Source: Alphaproteobacteria bacterium (lineage in GTDB: Bacteria > Pseudomonadota > Alphaproteobacteria > UBA7985 > JAUIBT01). Taken from it: a stretch of 64,000 bases of DNA. Position 1 is the first letter of the stretch. The number at the start of each line of letters is the position of its first letter. Positions 35,399-43,994 of the stretch are shown in pieces. The position numbers and the translations under genes are program-made. The stretch covers positions 47,396 to 111,395 of the forward strand of contig JAUIBT010000011.1 of NCBI GenBank assembly GCA_030428255.1. The letters run 5' to 3'. Below the pieces are notes generated by a model. The model saw only the letters and a list, made by a program, of their open reading frames with translations. It did not search any database and had not been told where the DNA came from.

Positions 35399-36448
35399 AT
35401 GACCCTGATTACCGTGCTGGAATGGATTGGCGAGCCGCAAACCGCAGCCCTGTTTGGCTTGACCACCGGCTTGATCTTCGGCGTTGCGGCCCAGCGCTCG
35501 GCCTTTTGCCTGCGGGCCTCGGTGGCCGAGTTTGCGCAAGGCAATCTGGGCAGCCGCATGGCGGTTTGGTTGCTGGCCTTCTCGACCGCTTTGGTCTGGA
35601 CCCAGTTGGCTGAACTGACCGGCTTCTTGCACAGTCCTGAAGCGCGGATGATGGCTGTGCCAGGCTCGGTGTCGGGGGCGATCGTCGGCGGGAGCCTGTT
35701 TGGCGCGGGCATGATCATGGCGCGTGGTTGCTCAGGGCGCTTGTTGGTGCTGGCGGCGACTGGCAACATGCGCGCGCTGGTGGCGGGTTTGGTGTTTGCG
35801 GTGGTGGCGCAAATGGCGCTCAGGGGCTGGCTGGCCCCGCTGCGCGCCTGGATCGCTGAGCTGTGGGTCACGCCCGGCGGCCAGAACTTCAGCCTGCTTG
35901 CGGCGCTGCATCTGCCACAAGGCGCAGGCCTAGGCGTGGGGCTGGTCTTCGCGGTCGTGGCCTTGTGGTTGGCTCGCAGGAACCGCGTCAGTCGGCGCAT
36001 CTTGTTTACAGCCTCCGGCGTGGGCTTTGCGGTGGCCGTGGGCTGGGTCTTGACCTACGCGCTCAGCCAGACGGCCTTTGAACCGGTGCAGGTCGAAAGC
36101 GCGACCTTTACCGGCCCGTCAGCCAACATGCTGATGTTCTTTTTGACCGCCAATCCGCGCCTGGAGTTCGATATCGGCTTGGTGCCGGGGGTCTTCTTGG
36201 GAGCCTTCTTGGCCGCCGCCATGGGCCGCGAACTGAGGTGGCAAGGCTTTGAGGGCGCGCGTCCCATGCGCTTGTCGTTGCTGGGCGCGGCCTTGATGGG
36301 CATGGGCGGTATGCTGGCCGGCGGCTGTGCCATCGGCGCGGGCGTCACCGGCGGCTCGATCTTTGTTGGCACGGCCTGGTTGGCGCTGTTTTGCATGTGG
36401 TTGGGCGGCATGGCCACCCACTGGCTGTTGGCCCATCGCGGCGCTTGA
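35399..36448 (+). CDS. YeeE/YedE-family sulfur-compound transporter
   Basis: 349 residues, about nine membrane segments, no signal peptide. The two conserved cysteine motifs are ARGCSGRLLVLAATGN and GGCAIGAGVTGGS, matching the YeeE fold in which cysteines relay thiosulfate across the inner membrane. It is usually paired with a TusA-like protein (YeeD), but none is seen here. A sulfur-related role fits the divergent DmdA/Lrp region. An 8-bp palindrome, ATTCGAAT at 35323-35330, lies in the divergent gap. Confidence 0.88.
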   Translation: MTLITVLEWIGEPQTAALFGLTTGLIFGVAAQRSAFCLRASVAEFAQGNLGSRMAVWLLAFSTALVWTQLAELTGFLHSPEARMMAVPGSVSGAIVGGSLFGAGMIMARGCSGRLLVLAATGNMRALVAGLVFAVVAQMALRGWLAPLRAWIAELWVTPGGQNFSLLAALHLPQGAGLGVGLVFAVVALWLARRNRVSRRILFTASGVGFAVAVGWVLTYALSQTAFEPVQVESATFTGPSANMLMFFLTANPRLEFDIGLVPGVFLGAFLAAAMGRELRWQGFEGARPMRLSLLGAALMGMGGMLAGGCAIGAGVTGGSIFVGTAWLALFCMWLGGMATHWLLAHRGA

Positions 36449-36487
36449 TCGCGCAGTGTTGGGGGCGTGGACCAAGAGCGGGCGGGC

Positions 36488-36515
36488 ACAAAAAAGGCGC
36501 CTCGAAAGACGCCTT
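36488..36515 (-). terminator. Terminator of the secE-nusG operon
   Basis: On the minus strand AAGGCG pairs with CGCCTT (36510-36515 with 36494-36499) and is followed by six T. It stands 35 bases beyond the nusG stop and shows that transcription ends here rather than running into ribosomal protein genes. Confidence 0.75.
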
Positions 36516-36550
36516 GATGTTCAGATTCTACCGTGGGCCTAGCTGCGGGG

Positions 36551-37090
36551 TTAGCCGCGTTTTTCGACCTGGTTATAGGTCAGCTCAACTGGTGTTGCGC
36601 GACCAAAGATCGACACCGACACGGTGACCACCTGCTTGTCAGGGTCCACAGCTTCCACGATGCCCTGGAAGGTGGCAAAGGGACCCTCTTTAACCTCGAC
36701 GTTCTCACCCACTTCAAACACGATATCGCTGGGCAAGGAAGACGTGCCTTCTTGCATCTGCTGCAACATGGTCTGAGCCTCGCGCTCAGAGATGGGGATG
36801 GGCTTGCCCTTCATGCCCAGGAAGTCCGTCACGCGGGCGGTGTTCTTGACCAGGTTCCACGCTTCATCGCTCAGCTTCATGCGCACGATGATGTAGCCGG
36901 GGAAGAACTTGCGCTCGGAGTCATAGGTTTTGCCGCGACGCACTTCCTTGACGGTCTCAGAGGGCACCAGCAATTGGTCGAACTGGTCGGCGATGCCCTT
37001 TTTCTCAGCTTGTTCAGCAATGCTTTCGCAGACCTTCTTTTCGAAGCCCGAGAAGACGTGGACGACGTACCAACGGAAGGGAATGGCCAT
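36551..37090 (-). CDS. nusG: Transcription termination/antitermination protein NusG
   Basis: 179 residues. The NGN domain starts RWYVVHVFSGFEKKVCESI and includes FFPGYIIVRMKLSDEAWNLV; the C-terminal KOW domain is EGPFATFQGIVEAVDPDK. NusG travels with RNA polymerase and links it to Rho and to the ribosome. It follows secE by three bases. The usual rplKAJL genes do not come next; a terminator and an opposite-strand gene do. Confidence 0.97.
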   Translation of the reverse strand: MAIPFRWYVVHVFSGFEKKVCESIAEQAEKKGIADQFDQLLVPSETVKEVRRGKTYDSERKFFPGYIIVRMKLSDEAWNLVKNTARVTDFLGMKGKPIPISEREAQTMLQQMQEGTSSLPSDIVFEVGENVEVKEGPFATFQGIVEAVDPDKQVVTVSVSIFGRATPVELTYNQVEKRG

Positions 37091-37093
37091 GGG

Positions 37094-37276
37094 TTAGCGT
37101 CCCAGCAGCAAGTTGATGAGGGTGAAGAAGAGCTGGTCTGCTAAAAAGAACAGCAGGGCGAAAAAGGTGCCCATAATGAAGACCATGGCGGTCGTGGCCA
37201 AGACCTCGCCACGCTTCGGCCAGGTGACTTTGCTGACTTCTTGGCGAACTTCGCGCAGGAAACGCACTGCTTTCAT
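37094..37276 (-). CDS. secE: Preprotein translocase subunit SecE
   Basis: 60 residues with a cytoplasmic amphipathic helix (FLREVRQEVSKVTWPKRGEV) and one membrane helix (AMVFIMGTFFALLFFLADQL), the short single-helix form typical of most bacteria. It stabilises SecY in the inner-membrane protein channel. I take ATG 37276; the open frame extends upstream to 37492 through the tRNA region and is not credible. Confidence 0.95.
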   Translation of the reverse strand: MKAVRFLREVRQEVSKVTWPKRGEVLATTAMVFIMGTFFALLFFLADQLFFTLINLLLGR

Positions 37277-37431
37277 GGGACGAACCATCCTTGTTGTCGA
37301 GGTGACCGGCGCTTCAGTCACCCAAAAATTCTTCTTATGTCGGAAAAGACCGCGCTCATCTTGCGACTTGATGGACCACGATATGGGAGGGCCCGCAAGG
37401 CGTAGCAAGACCTGAGGGCAGATCGTCGCGA

Positions 37432-37507
37432 TGGCAGGGGCGGAGAGACTCGAACTCCCGACACTCGGTTTTGGAGACCGATGCTCTACCAACTGAGCTA
37501 CGCCCCT
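37432..37507 (-). tRNA. tRNA-Trp (anticodon CCA)
   Basis: The minus strand folds as a complete cloverleaf: acceptor AGGGGCG/CGCCCCT, D stem GCTC/GAGC, anticodon stem TCGGT/ACCGA with loop CTCCAAA (anticodon CCA), and T arm GGGAG/CTCTC around TTCGAGT. The 3' CCA is encoded. Its place upstream of secE-nusG is a widely conserved arrangement. Confidence 0.97.
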
Positions 37508-37888
37508 AGCGCGACGCCTACAGCAGCCTGTACGCGACAGACGCCCTTACTATGACAGGCAAGGTCTGCTCACAAGCCTTTTTTTGCAGCAAATTGCTGG
37601 TGATTTTGCCGCCCGCTAGGTGGGGGCAGCGCGAACGGCGGTTTGTTGGGCCGAATCCGGGCAATTCGGCTGTAATAACGCCTTGGCTGGTCCCATGTGT
37701 GACCTGCGGCTCCGCCGCTGGATACTGTGCTGCTCCGCCGCCTGGATACTGTGCTGCTCCGCAGCGGGGATACTGTGCTGCTCCGCAGCGGGGAAAAAGG
37801 CCGAAATAGCTAGCGACAGGCGCAATGGGCCCGGTTAGCATAGCGGAACTGTTGCCAATATCAGCCGATCAATGGAGGACCTGAAACC
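37508..37888. other. Intergenic region with a 24-bp tandem repeat
   Basis: No convincing gene. Three 24-bp direct repeats at 37720-37743, 37744-37767 and 37768-37791 begin GGATACTGTGCTGCTCCGC, with a partial copy before them. The last two copies contain the small hairpin GCTGC-TCC-GCAGC. The repeat unit is a multiple of three, so several frames stay open across it, which produces misleading long open frames. Confidence 0.85.
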
Positions 37889-38710
37889 ATGAAATTCGTC
37901 AGTTTTGAAGCCGAGTCCGCTGCCGGGGTCGGCGTTTTGGATGCACAAGGGCGGCTGCGCGATGCCTCAATGATGGTGCCGGCCTTGGACTTTAGGGCCC
38001 TGCCGCAGCTCGACCCCGAAGCACTGCCCTTGGTCGAAGGCCAGGCGCGCTTGCACTCGCCGATTGGTCGCCCGGGTAAGTTCATCTGCATTGGCCTGAA
38101 CTATGCCGACCATGCCGAAGAAGCGGGCATGGCCATCCCCACCGAGCCCATCGTCTTTATGAAGGCTAATTCAGCAGTCTGCGGTCCTCATGACGATCTG
38201 CGTCTGCCGCGCGGCTCGGTCAAGACCGACTGGGAGGTCGAGCTGGGTGTGGTGATCGGCAAGCCTGCCAAATACGTCAGTCAGGCCGAAGCCATGGACC
38301 ACGTCGCAGGCTATGTGGTGACCAACGATGTCTCAGAGCGTGGGTTTCAATTGGAACGCCAAGGCCAGTGGACCAAGGGCAAGTCTAGCGACACCTTCGG
38401 CCCCATCGGGCCTTGGTTGGTGACTCCTGACGAAGTGGCCGACCCCCAAGACCTGCGCCTGTGGACCAAGGTCAACGGCCAGACCATGCAAAACGGATCG
38501 ACCAAGACCATGATCTTTGGCGTTGCAGAGCTGATTTCCTACCTGAGCCAGATCATGACGCTAGAGCCGGGCGATCTCATCTCCACCGGCACACCACCGG
38601 GGGTTGGCATGGGGCTGAAGCCGCAGGTCTTCCTGAAGGACGGCGATGTTCTGGAGATCGGCATTGATGGCCTGGGCGCTCAGCGTCAGCGCGTTGTGGC
38701 CGACGCCTAA
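37889..38710 (+). CDS. Fumarylacetoacetate hydrolase-family protein
   Basis: 273 residues. FAH-superfamily C-terminal domain: KFICIGLNYADHAEEAGMAI, the metal glutamates in DWEVELGVVIGK, VSERGFQLERQGQWTKGKS, and LISTGTPPGVGMGLKP. Members hydrolyse or decarboxylate 2-oxo acids and beta-diketones (ureidoglycolate lyase, oxaloacetate decarboxylase, 2-hydroxyhepta-2,4-diene-1,7-dioate isomerase). It lies three bases before the glycerate kinase gene and is probably cotranscribed. The natural substrate is not decidable. Confidence 0.9.
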   Translation: MKFVSFEAESAAGVGVLDAQGRLRDASMMVPALDFRALPQLDPEALPLVEGQARLHSPIGRPGKFICIGLNYADHAEEAGMAIPTEPIVFMKANSAVCGPHDDLRLPRGSVKTDWEVELGVVIGKPAKYVSQAEAMDHVAGYVVTNDVSERGFQLERQGQWTKGKSSDTFGPIGPWLVTPDEVADPQDLRLWTKVNGQTMQNGSTKTMIFGVAELISYLSQIMTLEPGDLISTGTPPGVGMGLKPQVFLKDGDVLEIGIDGLGAQRQRVVADA

Positions 38711-38713
38711 CGC

Positions 38714-40027
38714 ATGCCCGGAGCCATGCCAGCCAACCTGCAACCCGCGCAAGCGCTAGCGCTGGAGCTGTTTGACGCCGCGCTGACCGTTGCTCTGCCA
38801 GCCGGGCGCTTTGAGCCGCTGCCCGAGCCACCGCCAACGGGCGGACGGGTGATCGTGCTGGGCGCGGGCAAGGCGGCGGGCAGCATGGCGCTGGCTTTCG
38901 AGTCGGCCTGGCGTGCGCGCTACCCCAAGGTGCCGTTGGAAGGCTTGGTGGTCACCCGTTACGACCACCGCGCCGAGCCGCCAGCGGGCCAAAGCAGCCA
39001 GATCGAGCAGCGCGAAGCCGCCCATCCGGTGCCGGACGACGCAGGTCTAGCAGCCACTCGAGCAATTATGCAGCGCGCACAAGAGGCCGGGCCGCAAGAC
39101 CTGGTGGTGTTTTTGCTCTCAGGCGGGGCGTCGGCTTTGCTGGTGGCACCCTGCGCGGGCGTGAGCCTGGCTGACAAGCAGGCCGTTGGCCGTGCGCTGC
39201 TCAAAGCCGGGGCCAATATCGAGGCCATGAACAGCGTGCGACAAAGCCTGTCAGCGGTCAAAGGCGGGCGACTGGCTCAGCTCATTGCGCCAGCGCGGCT
39301 GGTGACCTACGCCATCTCGGACGTGCCGGGTGATGCGCCGGGCGTGATCGGGTCGGGGCCCACCTGTCCGCCTTTGGGCGACGGTGCTGCGGCCTTGGCC
39401 TTGTGTCGGCGCTTTGGCATGGATCTGCCCGCCCATCTTGAGGCGGTGATGGGCGCGCAGGCGGGCGCGGGCCTGGCACTGGGTGACTTTCGTTTGATCG
39501 CCACCCCGCAGATGGCGCTTGAGGCCGCCGCCGAGGCCGCGCGCCAAGCCGGTCTGGTCCCCTTGATCTTATCGGACTGCGTGGAAGGTGAGGCGCGTGA
39601 GGTGGCTCAGGTCATGGCGAGCTTGGCCAAGCAGGTGGTGCGCCACGGTCAGCCGCTGCCCGCGCCTTGTGTCTTGCTGTCGGGCGGCGAGACCAGCGTG
39701 ACCGTGCGCGGCCAGGGACGCGGCGGGCGCAATGCCGAATTCTTGCTGGCTTTGGCCTTGGCCTTGGACGGCCTGGCGGGTGTCACAGCGCTGGCTTGCG
39801 ATACCGATGGCATCGACGGCATAGAAGACAACGCAGGCGCGCTCATAGACGCCAGCACCTTGGATCGTGCCCGCGCCTTGGGTCTGGACGCCAGGGCCTA
39901 CCTGGACACCAACGACGCCTACAGCTTCTTCCAAGCGCTGGGCGATTTGGTGGTCACCGGTCCGACGCTGACCAACGTCAACGATTTTCGCGCTCTGATT
40001 ATCCAGGTCGACCCGCTGCAGGCTTGA
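38714..40027 (+). CDS. Glycerate 2-kinase (DUF4147/MOFRL family)
   Basis: 437 residues. N-terminal domain with VIVLGAGKAAGSMALAFE and FLLSGGASALLVAP; C-terminal MOFRL domain with LLSGGETSVTVRGQGRGGRN. It phosphorylates D-glycerate to 2-phosphoglycerate, connecting glyoxylate, serine-cycle or sugar-acid routes to glycolysis. The start at 38714 has a second ATG at 38726 in frame. It follows the FAH-family gene closely, suggesting a shared sugar-acid or glyoxylate route. Confidence 0.92.
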   Translation: MPGAMPANLQPAQALALELFDAALTVALPAGRFEPLPEPPPTGGRVIVLGAGKAAGSMALAFESAWRARYPKVPLEGLVVTRYDHRAEPPAGQSSQIEQREAAHPVPDDAGLAATRAIMQRAQEAGPQDLVVFLLSGGASALLVAPCAGVSLADKQAVGRALLKAGANIEAMNSVRQSLSAVKGGRLAQLIAPARLVTYAISDVPGDAPGVIGSGPTCPPLGDGAAALALCRRFGMDLPAHLEAVMGAQAGAGLALGDFRLIATPQMALEAAAEAARQAGLVPLILSDCVEGEAREVAQVMASLAKQVVRHGQPLPAPCVLLSGGETSVTVRGQGRGGRNAEFLLALALALDGLAGVTALACDTDGIDGIEDNAGALIDASTLDRARALGLDARAYLDTNDAYSFFQALGDLVVTGPTLTNVNDFRALIIQVDPLQA

Positions 40028-40082
40028 GCCCAGCCGCGCTCTGTGCCAGCCTTGCGGACCAAATCATCATAAGGGCCGCCCC

Positions 40083-41453
40083 ATGTCTCAGCCAACGCGC
40101 GCGCCGCGCTTCAGCCTCCCTCTGGCGCATCGCGCTGCTTACGGCCTGCCCGATCTTGGCGTGGGCATCTTTGTGACCTTGAAGGCGGTGCTGCTGCTGC
40201 CCTTCATGACCAAGTATCTGGGCATCCCCATTCAGACGGCCGGGCTGGTGTTGACCATCGGCCTGCTGCTGGACATCGTGACCGATCCCATCGTCGGCTG
40301 GCTGTCAGACAATACGCGCGGGCGCTGGGGCAAGCGGGTGCCCTACATCGCCTTGGGTGCACTGGTCTTGGCGCTGGCCATTGTGCTGATCTTCGCGGTC
40401 CCGGCCTCCATGCAGGGCGCCAGCGCGGCGCGCTGGGTCTTTGCCACCTTCGTGCTGGCCACCTTGGGCTATACCCTGATCATCATTCCGCACGGCGCGC
40501 TGACCGCAGAGATGACCCGCGATCCGCTGGAGCGTTCCTCGCTGACCGGCTGGCGCATGGCCATATTCTCCATCGGCATTCTGGTGGCGGGCGGGCTGCT
40601 GCCCGGCCTGATCGAGGCCTTTGGCGGCGGGCGCAGCGGCGCATTCTGGGGCTACCTGACCATGGTGCCCTTGATTGTGCTGCCCGCCTTGATGTCTTGT
40701 GTGGCCATAGCGCGCTATGACAAAGCCCCGCCTCAGCCGGTGCAATCGCCCTTCAAACAAATCGCCAAGGTTTTCAAGAACCGCAATTTTCTGCTGCTCA
40801 TGGGGCTGTTTTCCATCCAACTGCTGGGCTTTGGCCTCATCACGCAGTCGATTGACTTCTTTTCCACCTACCTGGTGCTGGACGATAACCCGCAGGGCTT
40901 TTTCGGCCTGGTGGGCGTGCTGGGCACCTTTGCCACCATGTTTGCGCTGGTGACCATTGCCTCGCTGGTCTCGCAGCCCTTTTGGACGCTGGCTTCGGCC
41001 TGGCTGGGCAAGATGCGGGCTTATCAGCTCGGCATGGGCGGCTTTGCTCTGCTGATGGCGGGCTTTTACTTCACCCTGCCCAGCAACAACATCGACGCGA
41101 CCTGCTGGTATGTGGCGGCCATCGGCATCTTTTACGGCTGTTTGTTGCAGTTGCCCTGGGCGCTCATGCCTGATTTGATCGAGCCCAGCCTAGACGCCGA
41201 CCGCCAGGGCATCGGGGCCTTCAACGCCTATTGGCTGTTTGGGCAGAAGGTGGCCAACGCGGTTGGGCCGGGGCTTTTGGCCTTCATCCTAGGCGGCTTT
41301 GGCTGGCAGGAGAGCACGCAAGGCGCGGTGGCACAGAGCCCGGAAGCCATCGACGCGCTGGCCATCGCCATGACCTTGCTGCCAGCGGCCATCTTTGCCG
41401 TCAGCGTCGCACTGTTGGTCTGGTTGGAGCGGCATTTATGTGTTGAAGGATGA
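40083..41453 (+). CDS. MFS transporter, glycoside-pentoside-hexuronide:cation symporter type
   Basis: 456 residues, 12 predicted membrane segments. The GPH pattern is visible in LLLDIVTDPIVGWLSDNTRG near residue 60 and in IIIPHGALTAEMTRDP, with LPWALMPDLIEPSLD in the second half. These symporters import sugars or related compounds with Na+ or H+. With the Entner-Doudoroff operon just beyond the Thoeris-like island, a hexose or hexose derivative is a fair guess. Confidence 0.88.
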   Translation: MSQPTRAPRFSLPLAHRAAYGLPDLGVGIFVTLKAVLLLPFMTKYLGIPIQTAGLVLTIGLLLDIVTDPIVGWLSDNTRGRWGKRVPYIALGALVLALAIVLIFAVPASMQGASAARWVFATFVLATLGYTLIIIPHGALTAEMTRDPLERSSLTGWRMAIFSIGILVAGGLLPGLIEAFGGGRSGAFWGYLTMVPLIVLPALMSCVAIARYDKAPPQPVQSPFKQIAKVFKNRNFLLLMGLFSIQLLGFGLITQSIDFFSTYLVLDDNPQGFFGLVGVLGTFATMFALVTIASLVSQPFWTLASAWLGKMRAYQLGMGGFALLMAGFYFTLPSNNIDATCWYVAAIGIFYGCLLQLPWALMPDLIEPSLDADRQGIGAFNAYWLFGQKVANAVGPGLLAFILGGFGWQESTQGAVAQSPEAIDALAIAMTLLPAAIFAVSVALLVWLERHLCVEG

Positions 41454-41507
41454 TTTCTAAAATATTATGTGGGACAGCAATAGATATCGCGAGGAGTTTC
41501 CGAGGTT

Positions 41508-42398
41508 TTGGCAAGGATTTTAGTTTTCATTCTGGCGATATATAGATCGACCAGGCGAGATTGGCTGGAGGTTGCGAGGTCCGTATTTTCCGGCATTGGG
41601 TTCATTGCCGTTTTGGTTACGATAATCTCCGCAACGAGCGTAAACATTCAGGTTCCGATTGCATACACAGTATTATTTGCTATTGCAATCTCGTTTTTAT
41701 CTATAGCAATTGATGGCTATTGTGCTTCTGGATATTTGAGAGACGAAGTTCAACTTAAATACCAGGATTCAAGTTTAAGTACTGAAATATATGTCAAGTT
41801 CGGTGATATGTTTGAGGAAAAAGCTTGGTATGTAATCCCAGTAAATGATTTTTTTGATAGCCGTGTCGATGAATCTGTGATTTCAAAAAATTCATTACAT
41901 GGTTATGTTATAAACACATACTGGAATGCTAATGAAAATGAATGGAGAAAGGAAATAGATAGTAAACTTGGTTCTCATGCGGGCCAAATCGAAAATAGAG
42001 CTAGCGGATTGCCGGGTATAAGATATCCGATTGGTACAACTGTTGTACTAAGTAATGGGTGGCATAATTTTATTTTTGTTGCATTGGGGACAACAAATTC
42101 TAAAACAAACGAGACGTCTTCGAGTGCTGTTGATGTCCTCACGTGTTACAAGAAATCTCTAATTCGGGCGAGATCTGTGTGTTCTGGGGGGGACTTGGCA
42201 TTACCGCTTATGGGACTGGGACTGGCACGCTCGAAGCTAAAACCATCATCCGTAATAGATTTGGCTATGATTGCTATTTCTGAGGAGTCAAAAGGCGGCG
42301 GAATGATAACTAAGAAGATTTCTATTTTTTCCTACAAAGAAAATAAGAATAAAATTGACTTGATTTCACAGAAAAAGGTATGGCGCCATGGTGTATAG
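41508..42398 (+). CDS. Thoeris ThsA-like effector: two-helix membrane anchor plus macro-like (DUF6430) domain
   Basis: 296 residues. TM helices at about 26-44 and 50-70 are followed by a cytoplasmic domain from residue 88 with WYVIPVNDFFDSRVDESVIS, KNSLHGYVINTYW and RYPIGTTVVLSNGWHNFIFV, features I recognise as the ThsA macro domain of type II Thoeris. In that system the effector senses an ADP-ribose-type signal and disrupts the membrane of the infected cell. The start is TTG 41508 behind a GAGG; the N-terminus is uncertain. The gene is AT-rich and uses codons unlike its neighbours, and its end overlaps the TIR gene by 11 bases. Confidence 0.72.
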   Translation: MARILVFILAIYRSTRRDWLEVARSVFSGIGFIAVLVTIISATSVNIQVPIAYTVLFAIAISFLSIAIDGYCASGYLRDEVQLKYQDSSLSTEIYVKFGDMFEEKAWYVIPVNDFFDSRVDESVISKNSLHGYVINTYWNANENEWRKEIDSKLGSHAGQIENRASGLPGIRYPIGTTVVLSNGWHNFIFVALGTTNSKTNETSSSAVDVLTCYKKSLIRARSVCSGGDLALPLMGLGLARSKLKPSSVIDLAMIAISEESKGGGMITKKISIFSYKENKNKIDLISQKKVWRHGV

Positions 42399-42867
42399 AA
42401 ACGGAACATATATAGCGTTCGATGGATTAGGAGAGGTTGATCCATCAAAATCAGACTATAAGTATTATGCTATGTTGCAGGCTTGGCGAGGGTCCAAACA
42501 AGAAAAATTTGCAAGTTTTAATTTTGTAAATAGCCATGAGAAAGCGAGTGTTGTAAGAGATACTAGTAAAAGGGAAACACTTCGGGCCAGTATCAGAAAG
42601 AGATTATCAAATTCAAAAAATCTTCTCGCAATTTTTTCTAGCAAAACTAGGCTTACAGGTAGCGAGTTGTCTTATGAAATTGAATATGCTGTAGATAATT
42701 TAGGTCTACCTGTTATATGCTGCTACCCAGATGTTCGCATAATTGGAAGTTTGAATGTGAAGTCGTTAAGGCGCCCAAAAGCGATGCAGGATCGGATCGA
42801 TTTAAATCGCGTAAAAGCATTGCACGTGCCGTTTGATTGTGTAACCATTTATGCTGCGATAAATTAA
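42388..42867 (+). CDS. ThsB-like TIR-domain protein (DUF1863/MTH538 TIR-like)
   Basis: 159 residues, a single TIR-like domain: YIAFDG near residue 8, KYYAMLQAWRGSKQEKFASF, ETLRASIRKRLSNSKNLLAI, a serine/glutamate region LTGSELSYEIEYAVD (E93, E97 and E99 are candidates for the catalytic glutamate), and LPVICCYPD. ThsB proteins sense phage and convert NAD into a signalling ADP-ribose derivative for ThsA. The AT-rich composition and overlap with the upstream gene mark the pair as one transferred unit. No NAD-cleavage data exist here; similarity is judged by eye. Confidence 0.78.
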   Translation: MVYRNGTYIAFDGLGEVDPSKSDYKYYAMLQAWRGSKQEKFASFNFVNSHEKASVVRDTSKRETLRASIRKRLSNSKNLLAIFSSKTRLTGSELSYEIEYAVDNLGLPVICCYPDVRIIGSLNVKSLRRPKAMQDRIDLNRVKALHVPFDCVTIYAAIN

Positions 42868-42992
42868 TTTTCTGTAAATTCGCCATGTAAATTGGAATCC
42901 TGCCTTAGCTATTATCAATAGTGTGAGTGTTTTACCATCTTAGTTCCATCTCGAGTGGCGTTTTGATTGTGGTCTGTTGCTTTACCGAGAGA

Positions 42993-43994
42993 TCAGGCGG
43001 CCTCTTGCAGAGCGTCGGTCAGCGCATAGAGCGTGCCGTAAAACGGCGTCTCGTCGCTTTCGATCAAAAAGATCGGAGTGCGCTGCGGGATGTGCGCCAT
43101 GCGCGCCTTGAACTCGAATCCGGTGCGCAGGCTGCCCTCGGCCAGCAGCGGTTTGAGGCCCTGAGCCACTCCGCCGGTCAGGTACATGCCGCCGTAGGCC
43201 GTAAAGATCAGGCACAAATCCCCCATGTAAGACCCCAGCATGCGCAAATAGCGCAGAGCCACCCGCCGTGCGGGGCTGGCGGGTTCGCTCAAGGCTTGCT
43301 CGGCAATGGCCGAGGCTTTCAGTGGCTCCAGGTCGGGGTTCATGAGGCGATACAGCGCCTCTAGCCCAAAGCCTGCCAACAAGCGTTCGGCAGAAATGCG
43401 GTGGTGTTCGCGCCAATAGCGCGCCAAAAGCTCGGCCTCAAAGGCGTCTTGCGGTGCAAAGGAGATGTGGCCACCTTCGCCCTGCACAGCTGCATAGTGC
43501 CCCTTGTCGTGGATCAGCGCACCGATGCCAAGGCCGGTGCCTGGGCCCAGAATGACGCGCGGGCCCAAGGGGTCGGGCGGCTGGCCGCCGATCTGGGTTA
43601 GCACCGACTGCGGTAGGAAGGGCAGGCCCAAAGCTTGGGCCTCGTAGTCGTTGATCACCTTGACTTGCGACAGGCCGAATTGCGCCGCCAGGCCTTGCGC
43701 ACTAAAGGCCCAGGGCGAATTGGTGAACTGGAAGTAATCACCGGTCACCGGCCCGGCCACCGCGATGCAGGCCGCTTGCGGCTTGGCACCCGTGGCTTGC
43801 AGATAGGCGGCGATGGCATCGCCTGGCGTGGCAAAGTCGGCCACCTTCAGCTTGCGCAGCTCTTGGATGCGCGGCGGTGCGTCCTGCGTGCCCGCGATGG
43901 GCTTCAGCGGCCCGGACGGCAGCTCGGCCAAGGCAAAGCGTGCGTTGGTGCCACCAATGTCAGCCAGCAGAACGAGTGCCGAATGTGCGCTCAT
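42993..43994 (-). CDS. glk: Glucokinase
   Basis: 333 residues. Phosphate-binding [16 protein letters not shown], the FTNSPWAF region, [16 protein letters not shown] with the catalytic aspartate, [12 protein letters not shown], and the [11 protein letters not shown] segment identify the bacterial ROK-unrelated Glk family. It makes glucose 6-phosphate for the adjoining Entner-Doudoroff enzymes. Its ATG overlaps the edd stop by four bases, the last of three coupled junctions in the operon zwf-pgl-edd-glk. Confidence 0.95.
   Translation of the reverse strand: MSAHSALVLLADIGGTNARFALAELPSGPLKPIAGTQDAPPRIQELRKLKVADFATPGDAIAAYLQATGAKPQAACIAVAGPVTGDYFQFTNSPWAFSAQGLAAQFGLSQVKVINDYEAQALGLPFLPQSVLTQIGGQPPDPLGPRVILGPGTGLGIGALIHDKGHYAAVQGEGGHISFAPQDAFEAELLARYWREHHRISAERLLAGFGLEALYRLMNPDLEPLKASAIAEQALSEPASPARRVALRYLRMLGSYMGDLCLIFTAYGGMYLTGGVAQGLKPLLAEGSLRTGFEFKARMAHIPQRTPIFLIESDETPFYGTLYALTDALQEAA

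Noticed and set aside
34713..35399. Longer 228-codon form of the Lrp regulator
   Set aside because: The first 60 residues resemble no Lrp protein and would remove the whole divergent promoter region; ATG 35219 gives the normal Lrp length.
37518..37841. Minus-strand open frame of 107 codons with QYPxxGAA repeats
   Set aside because: The repeats follow from a 24-bp DNA repeat that is a multiple of three; several frames stay open there, and there is no ribosome site or family match.
41454..41523. Upstream ATG at 41467 as the ThsA-like start
   Set aside because: It is in another frame and stops after 18 codons at 41521; the TTG at 41508 is in frame with both membrane helices.
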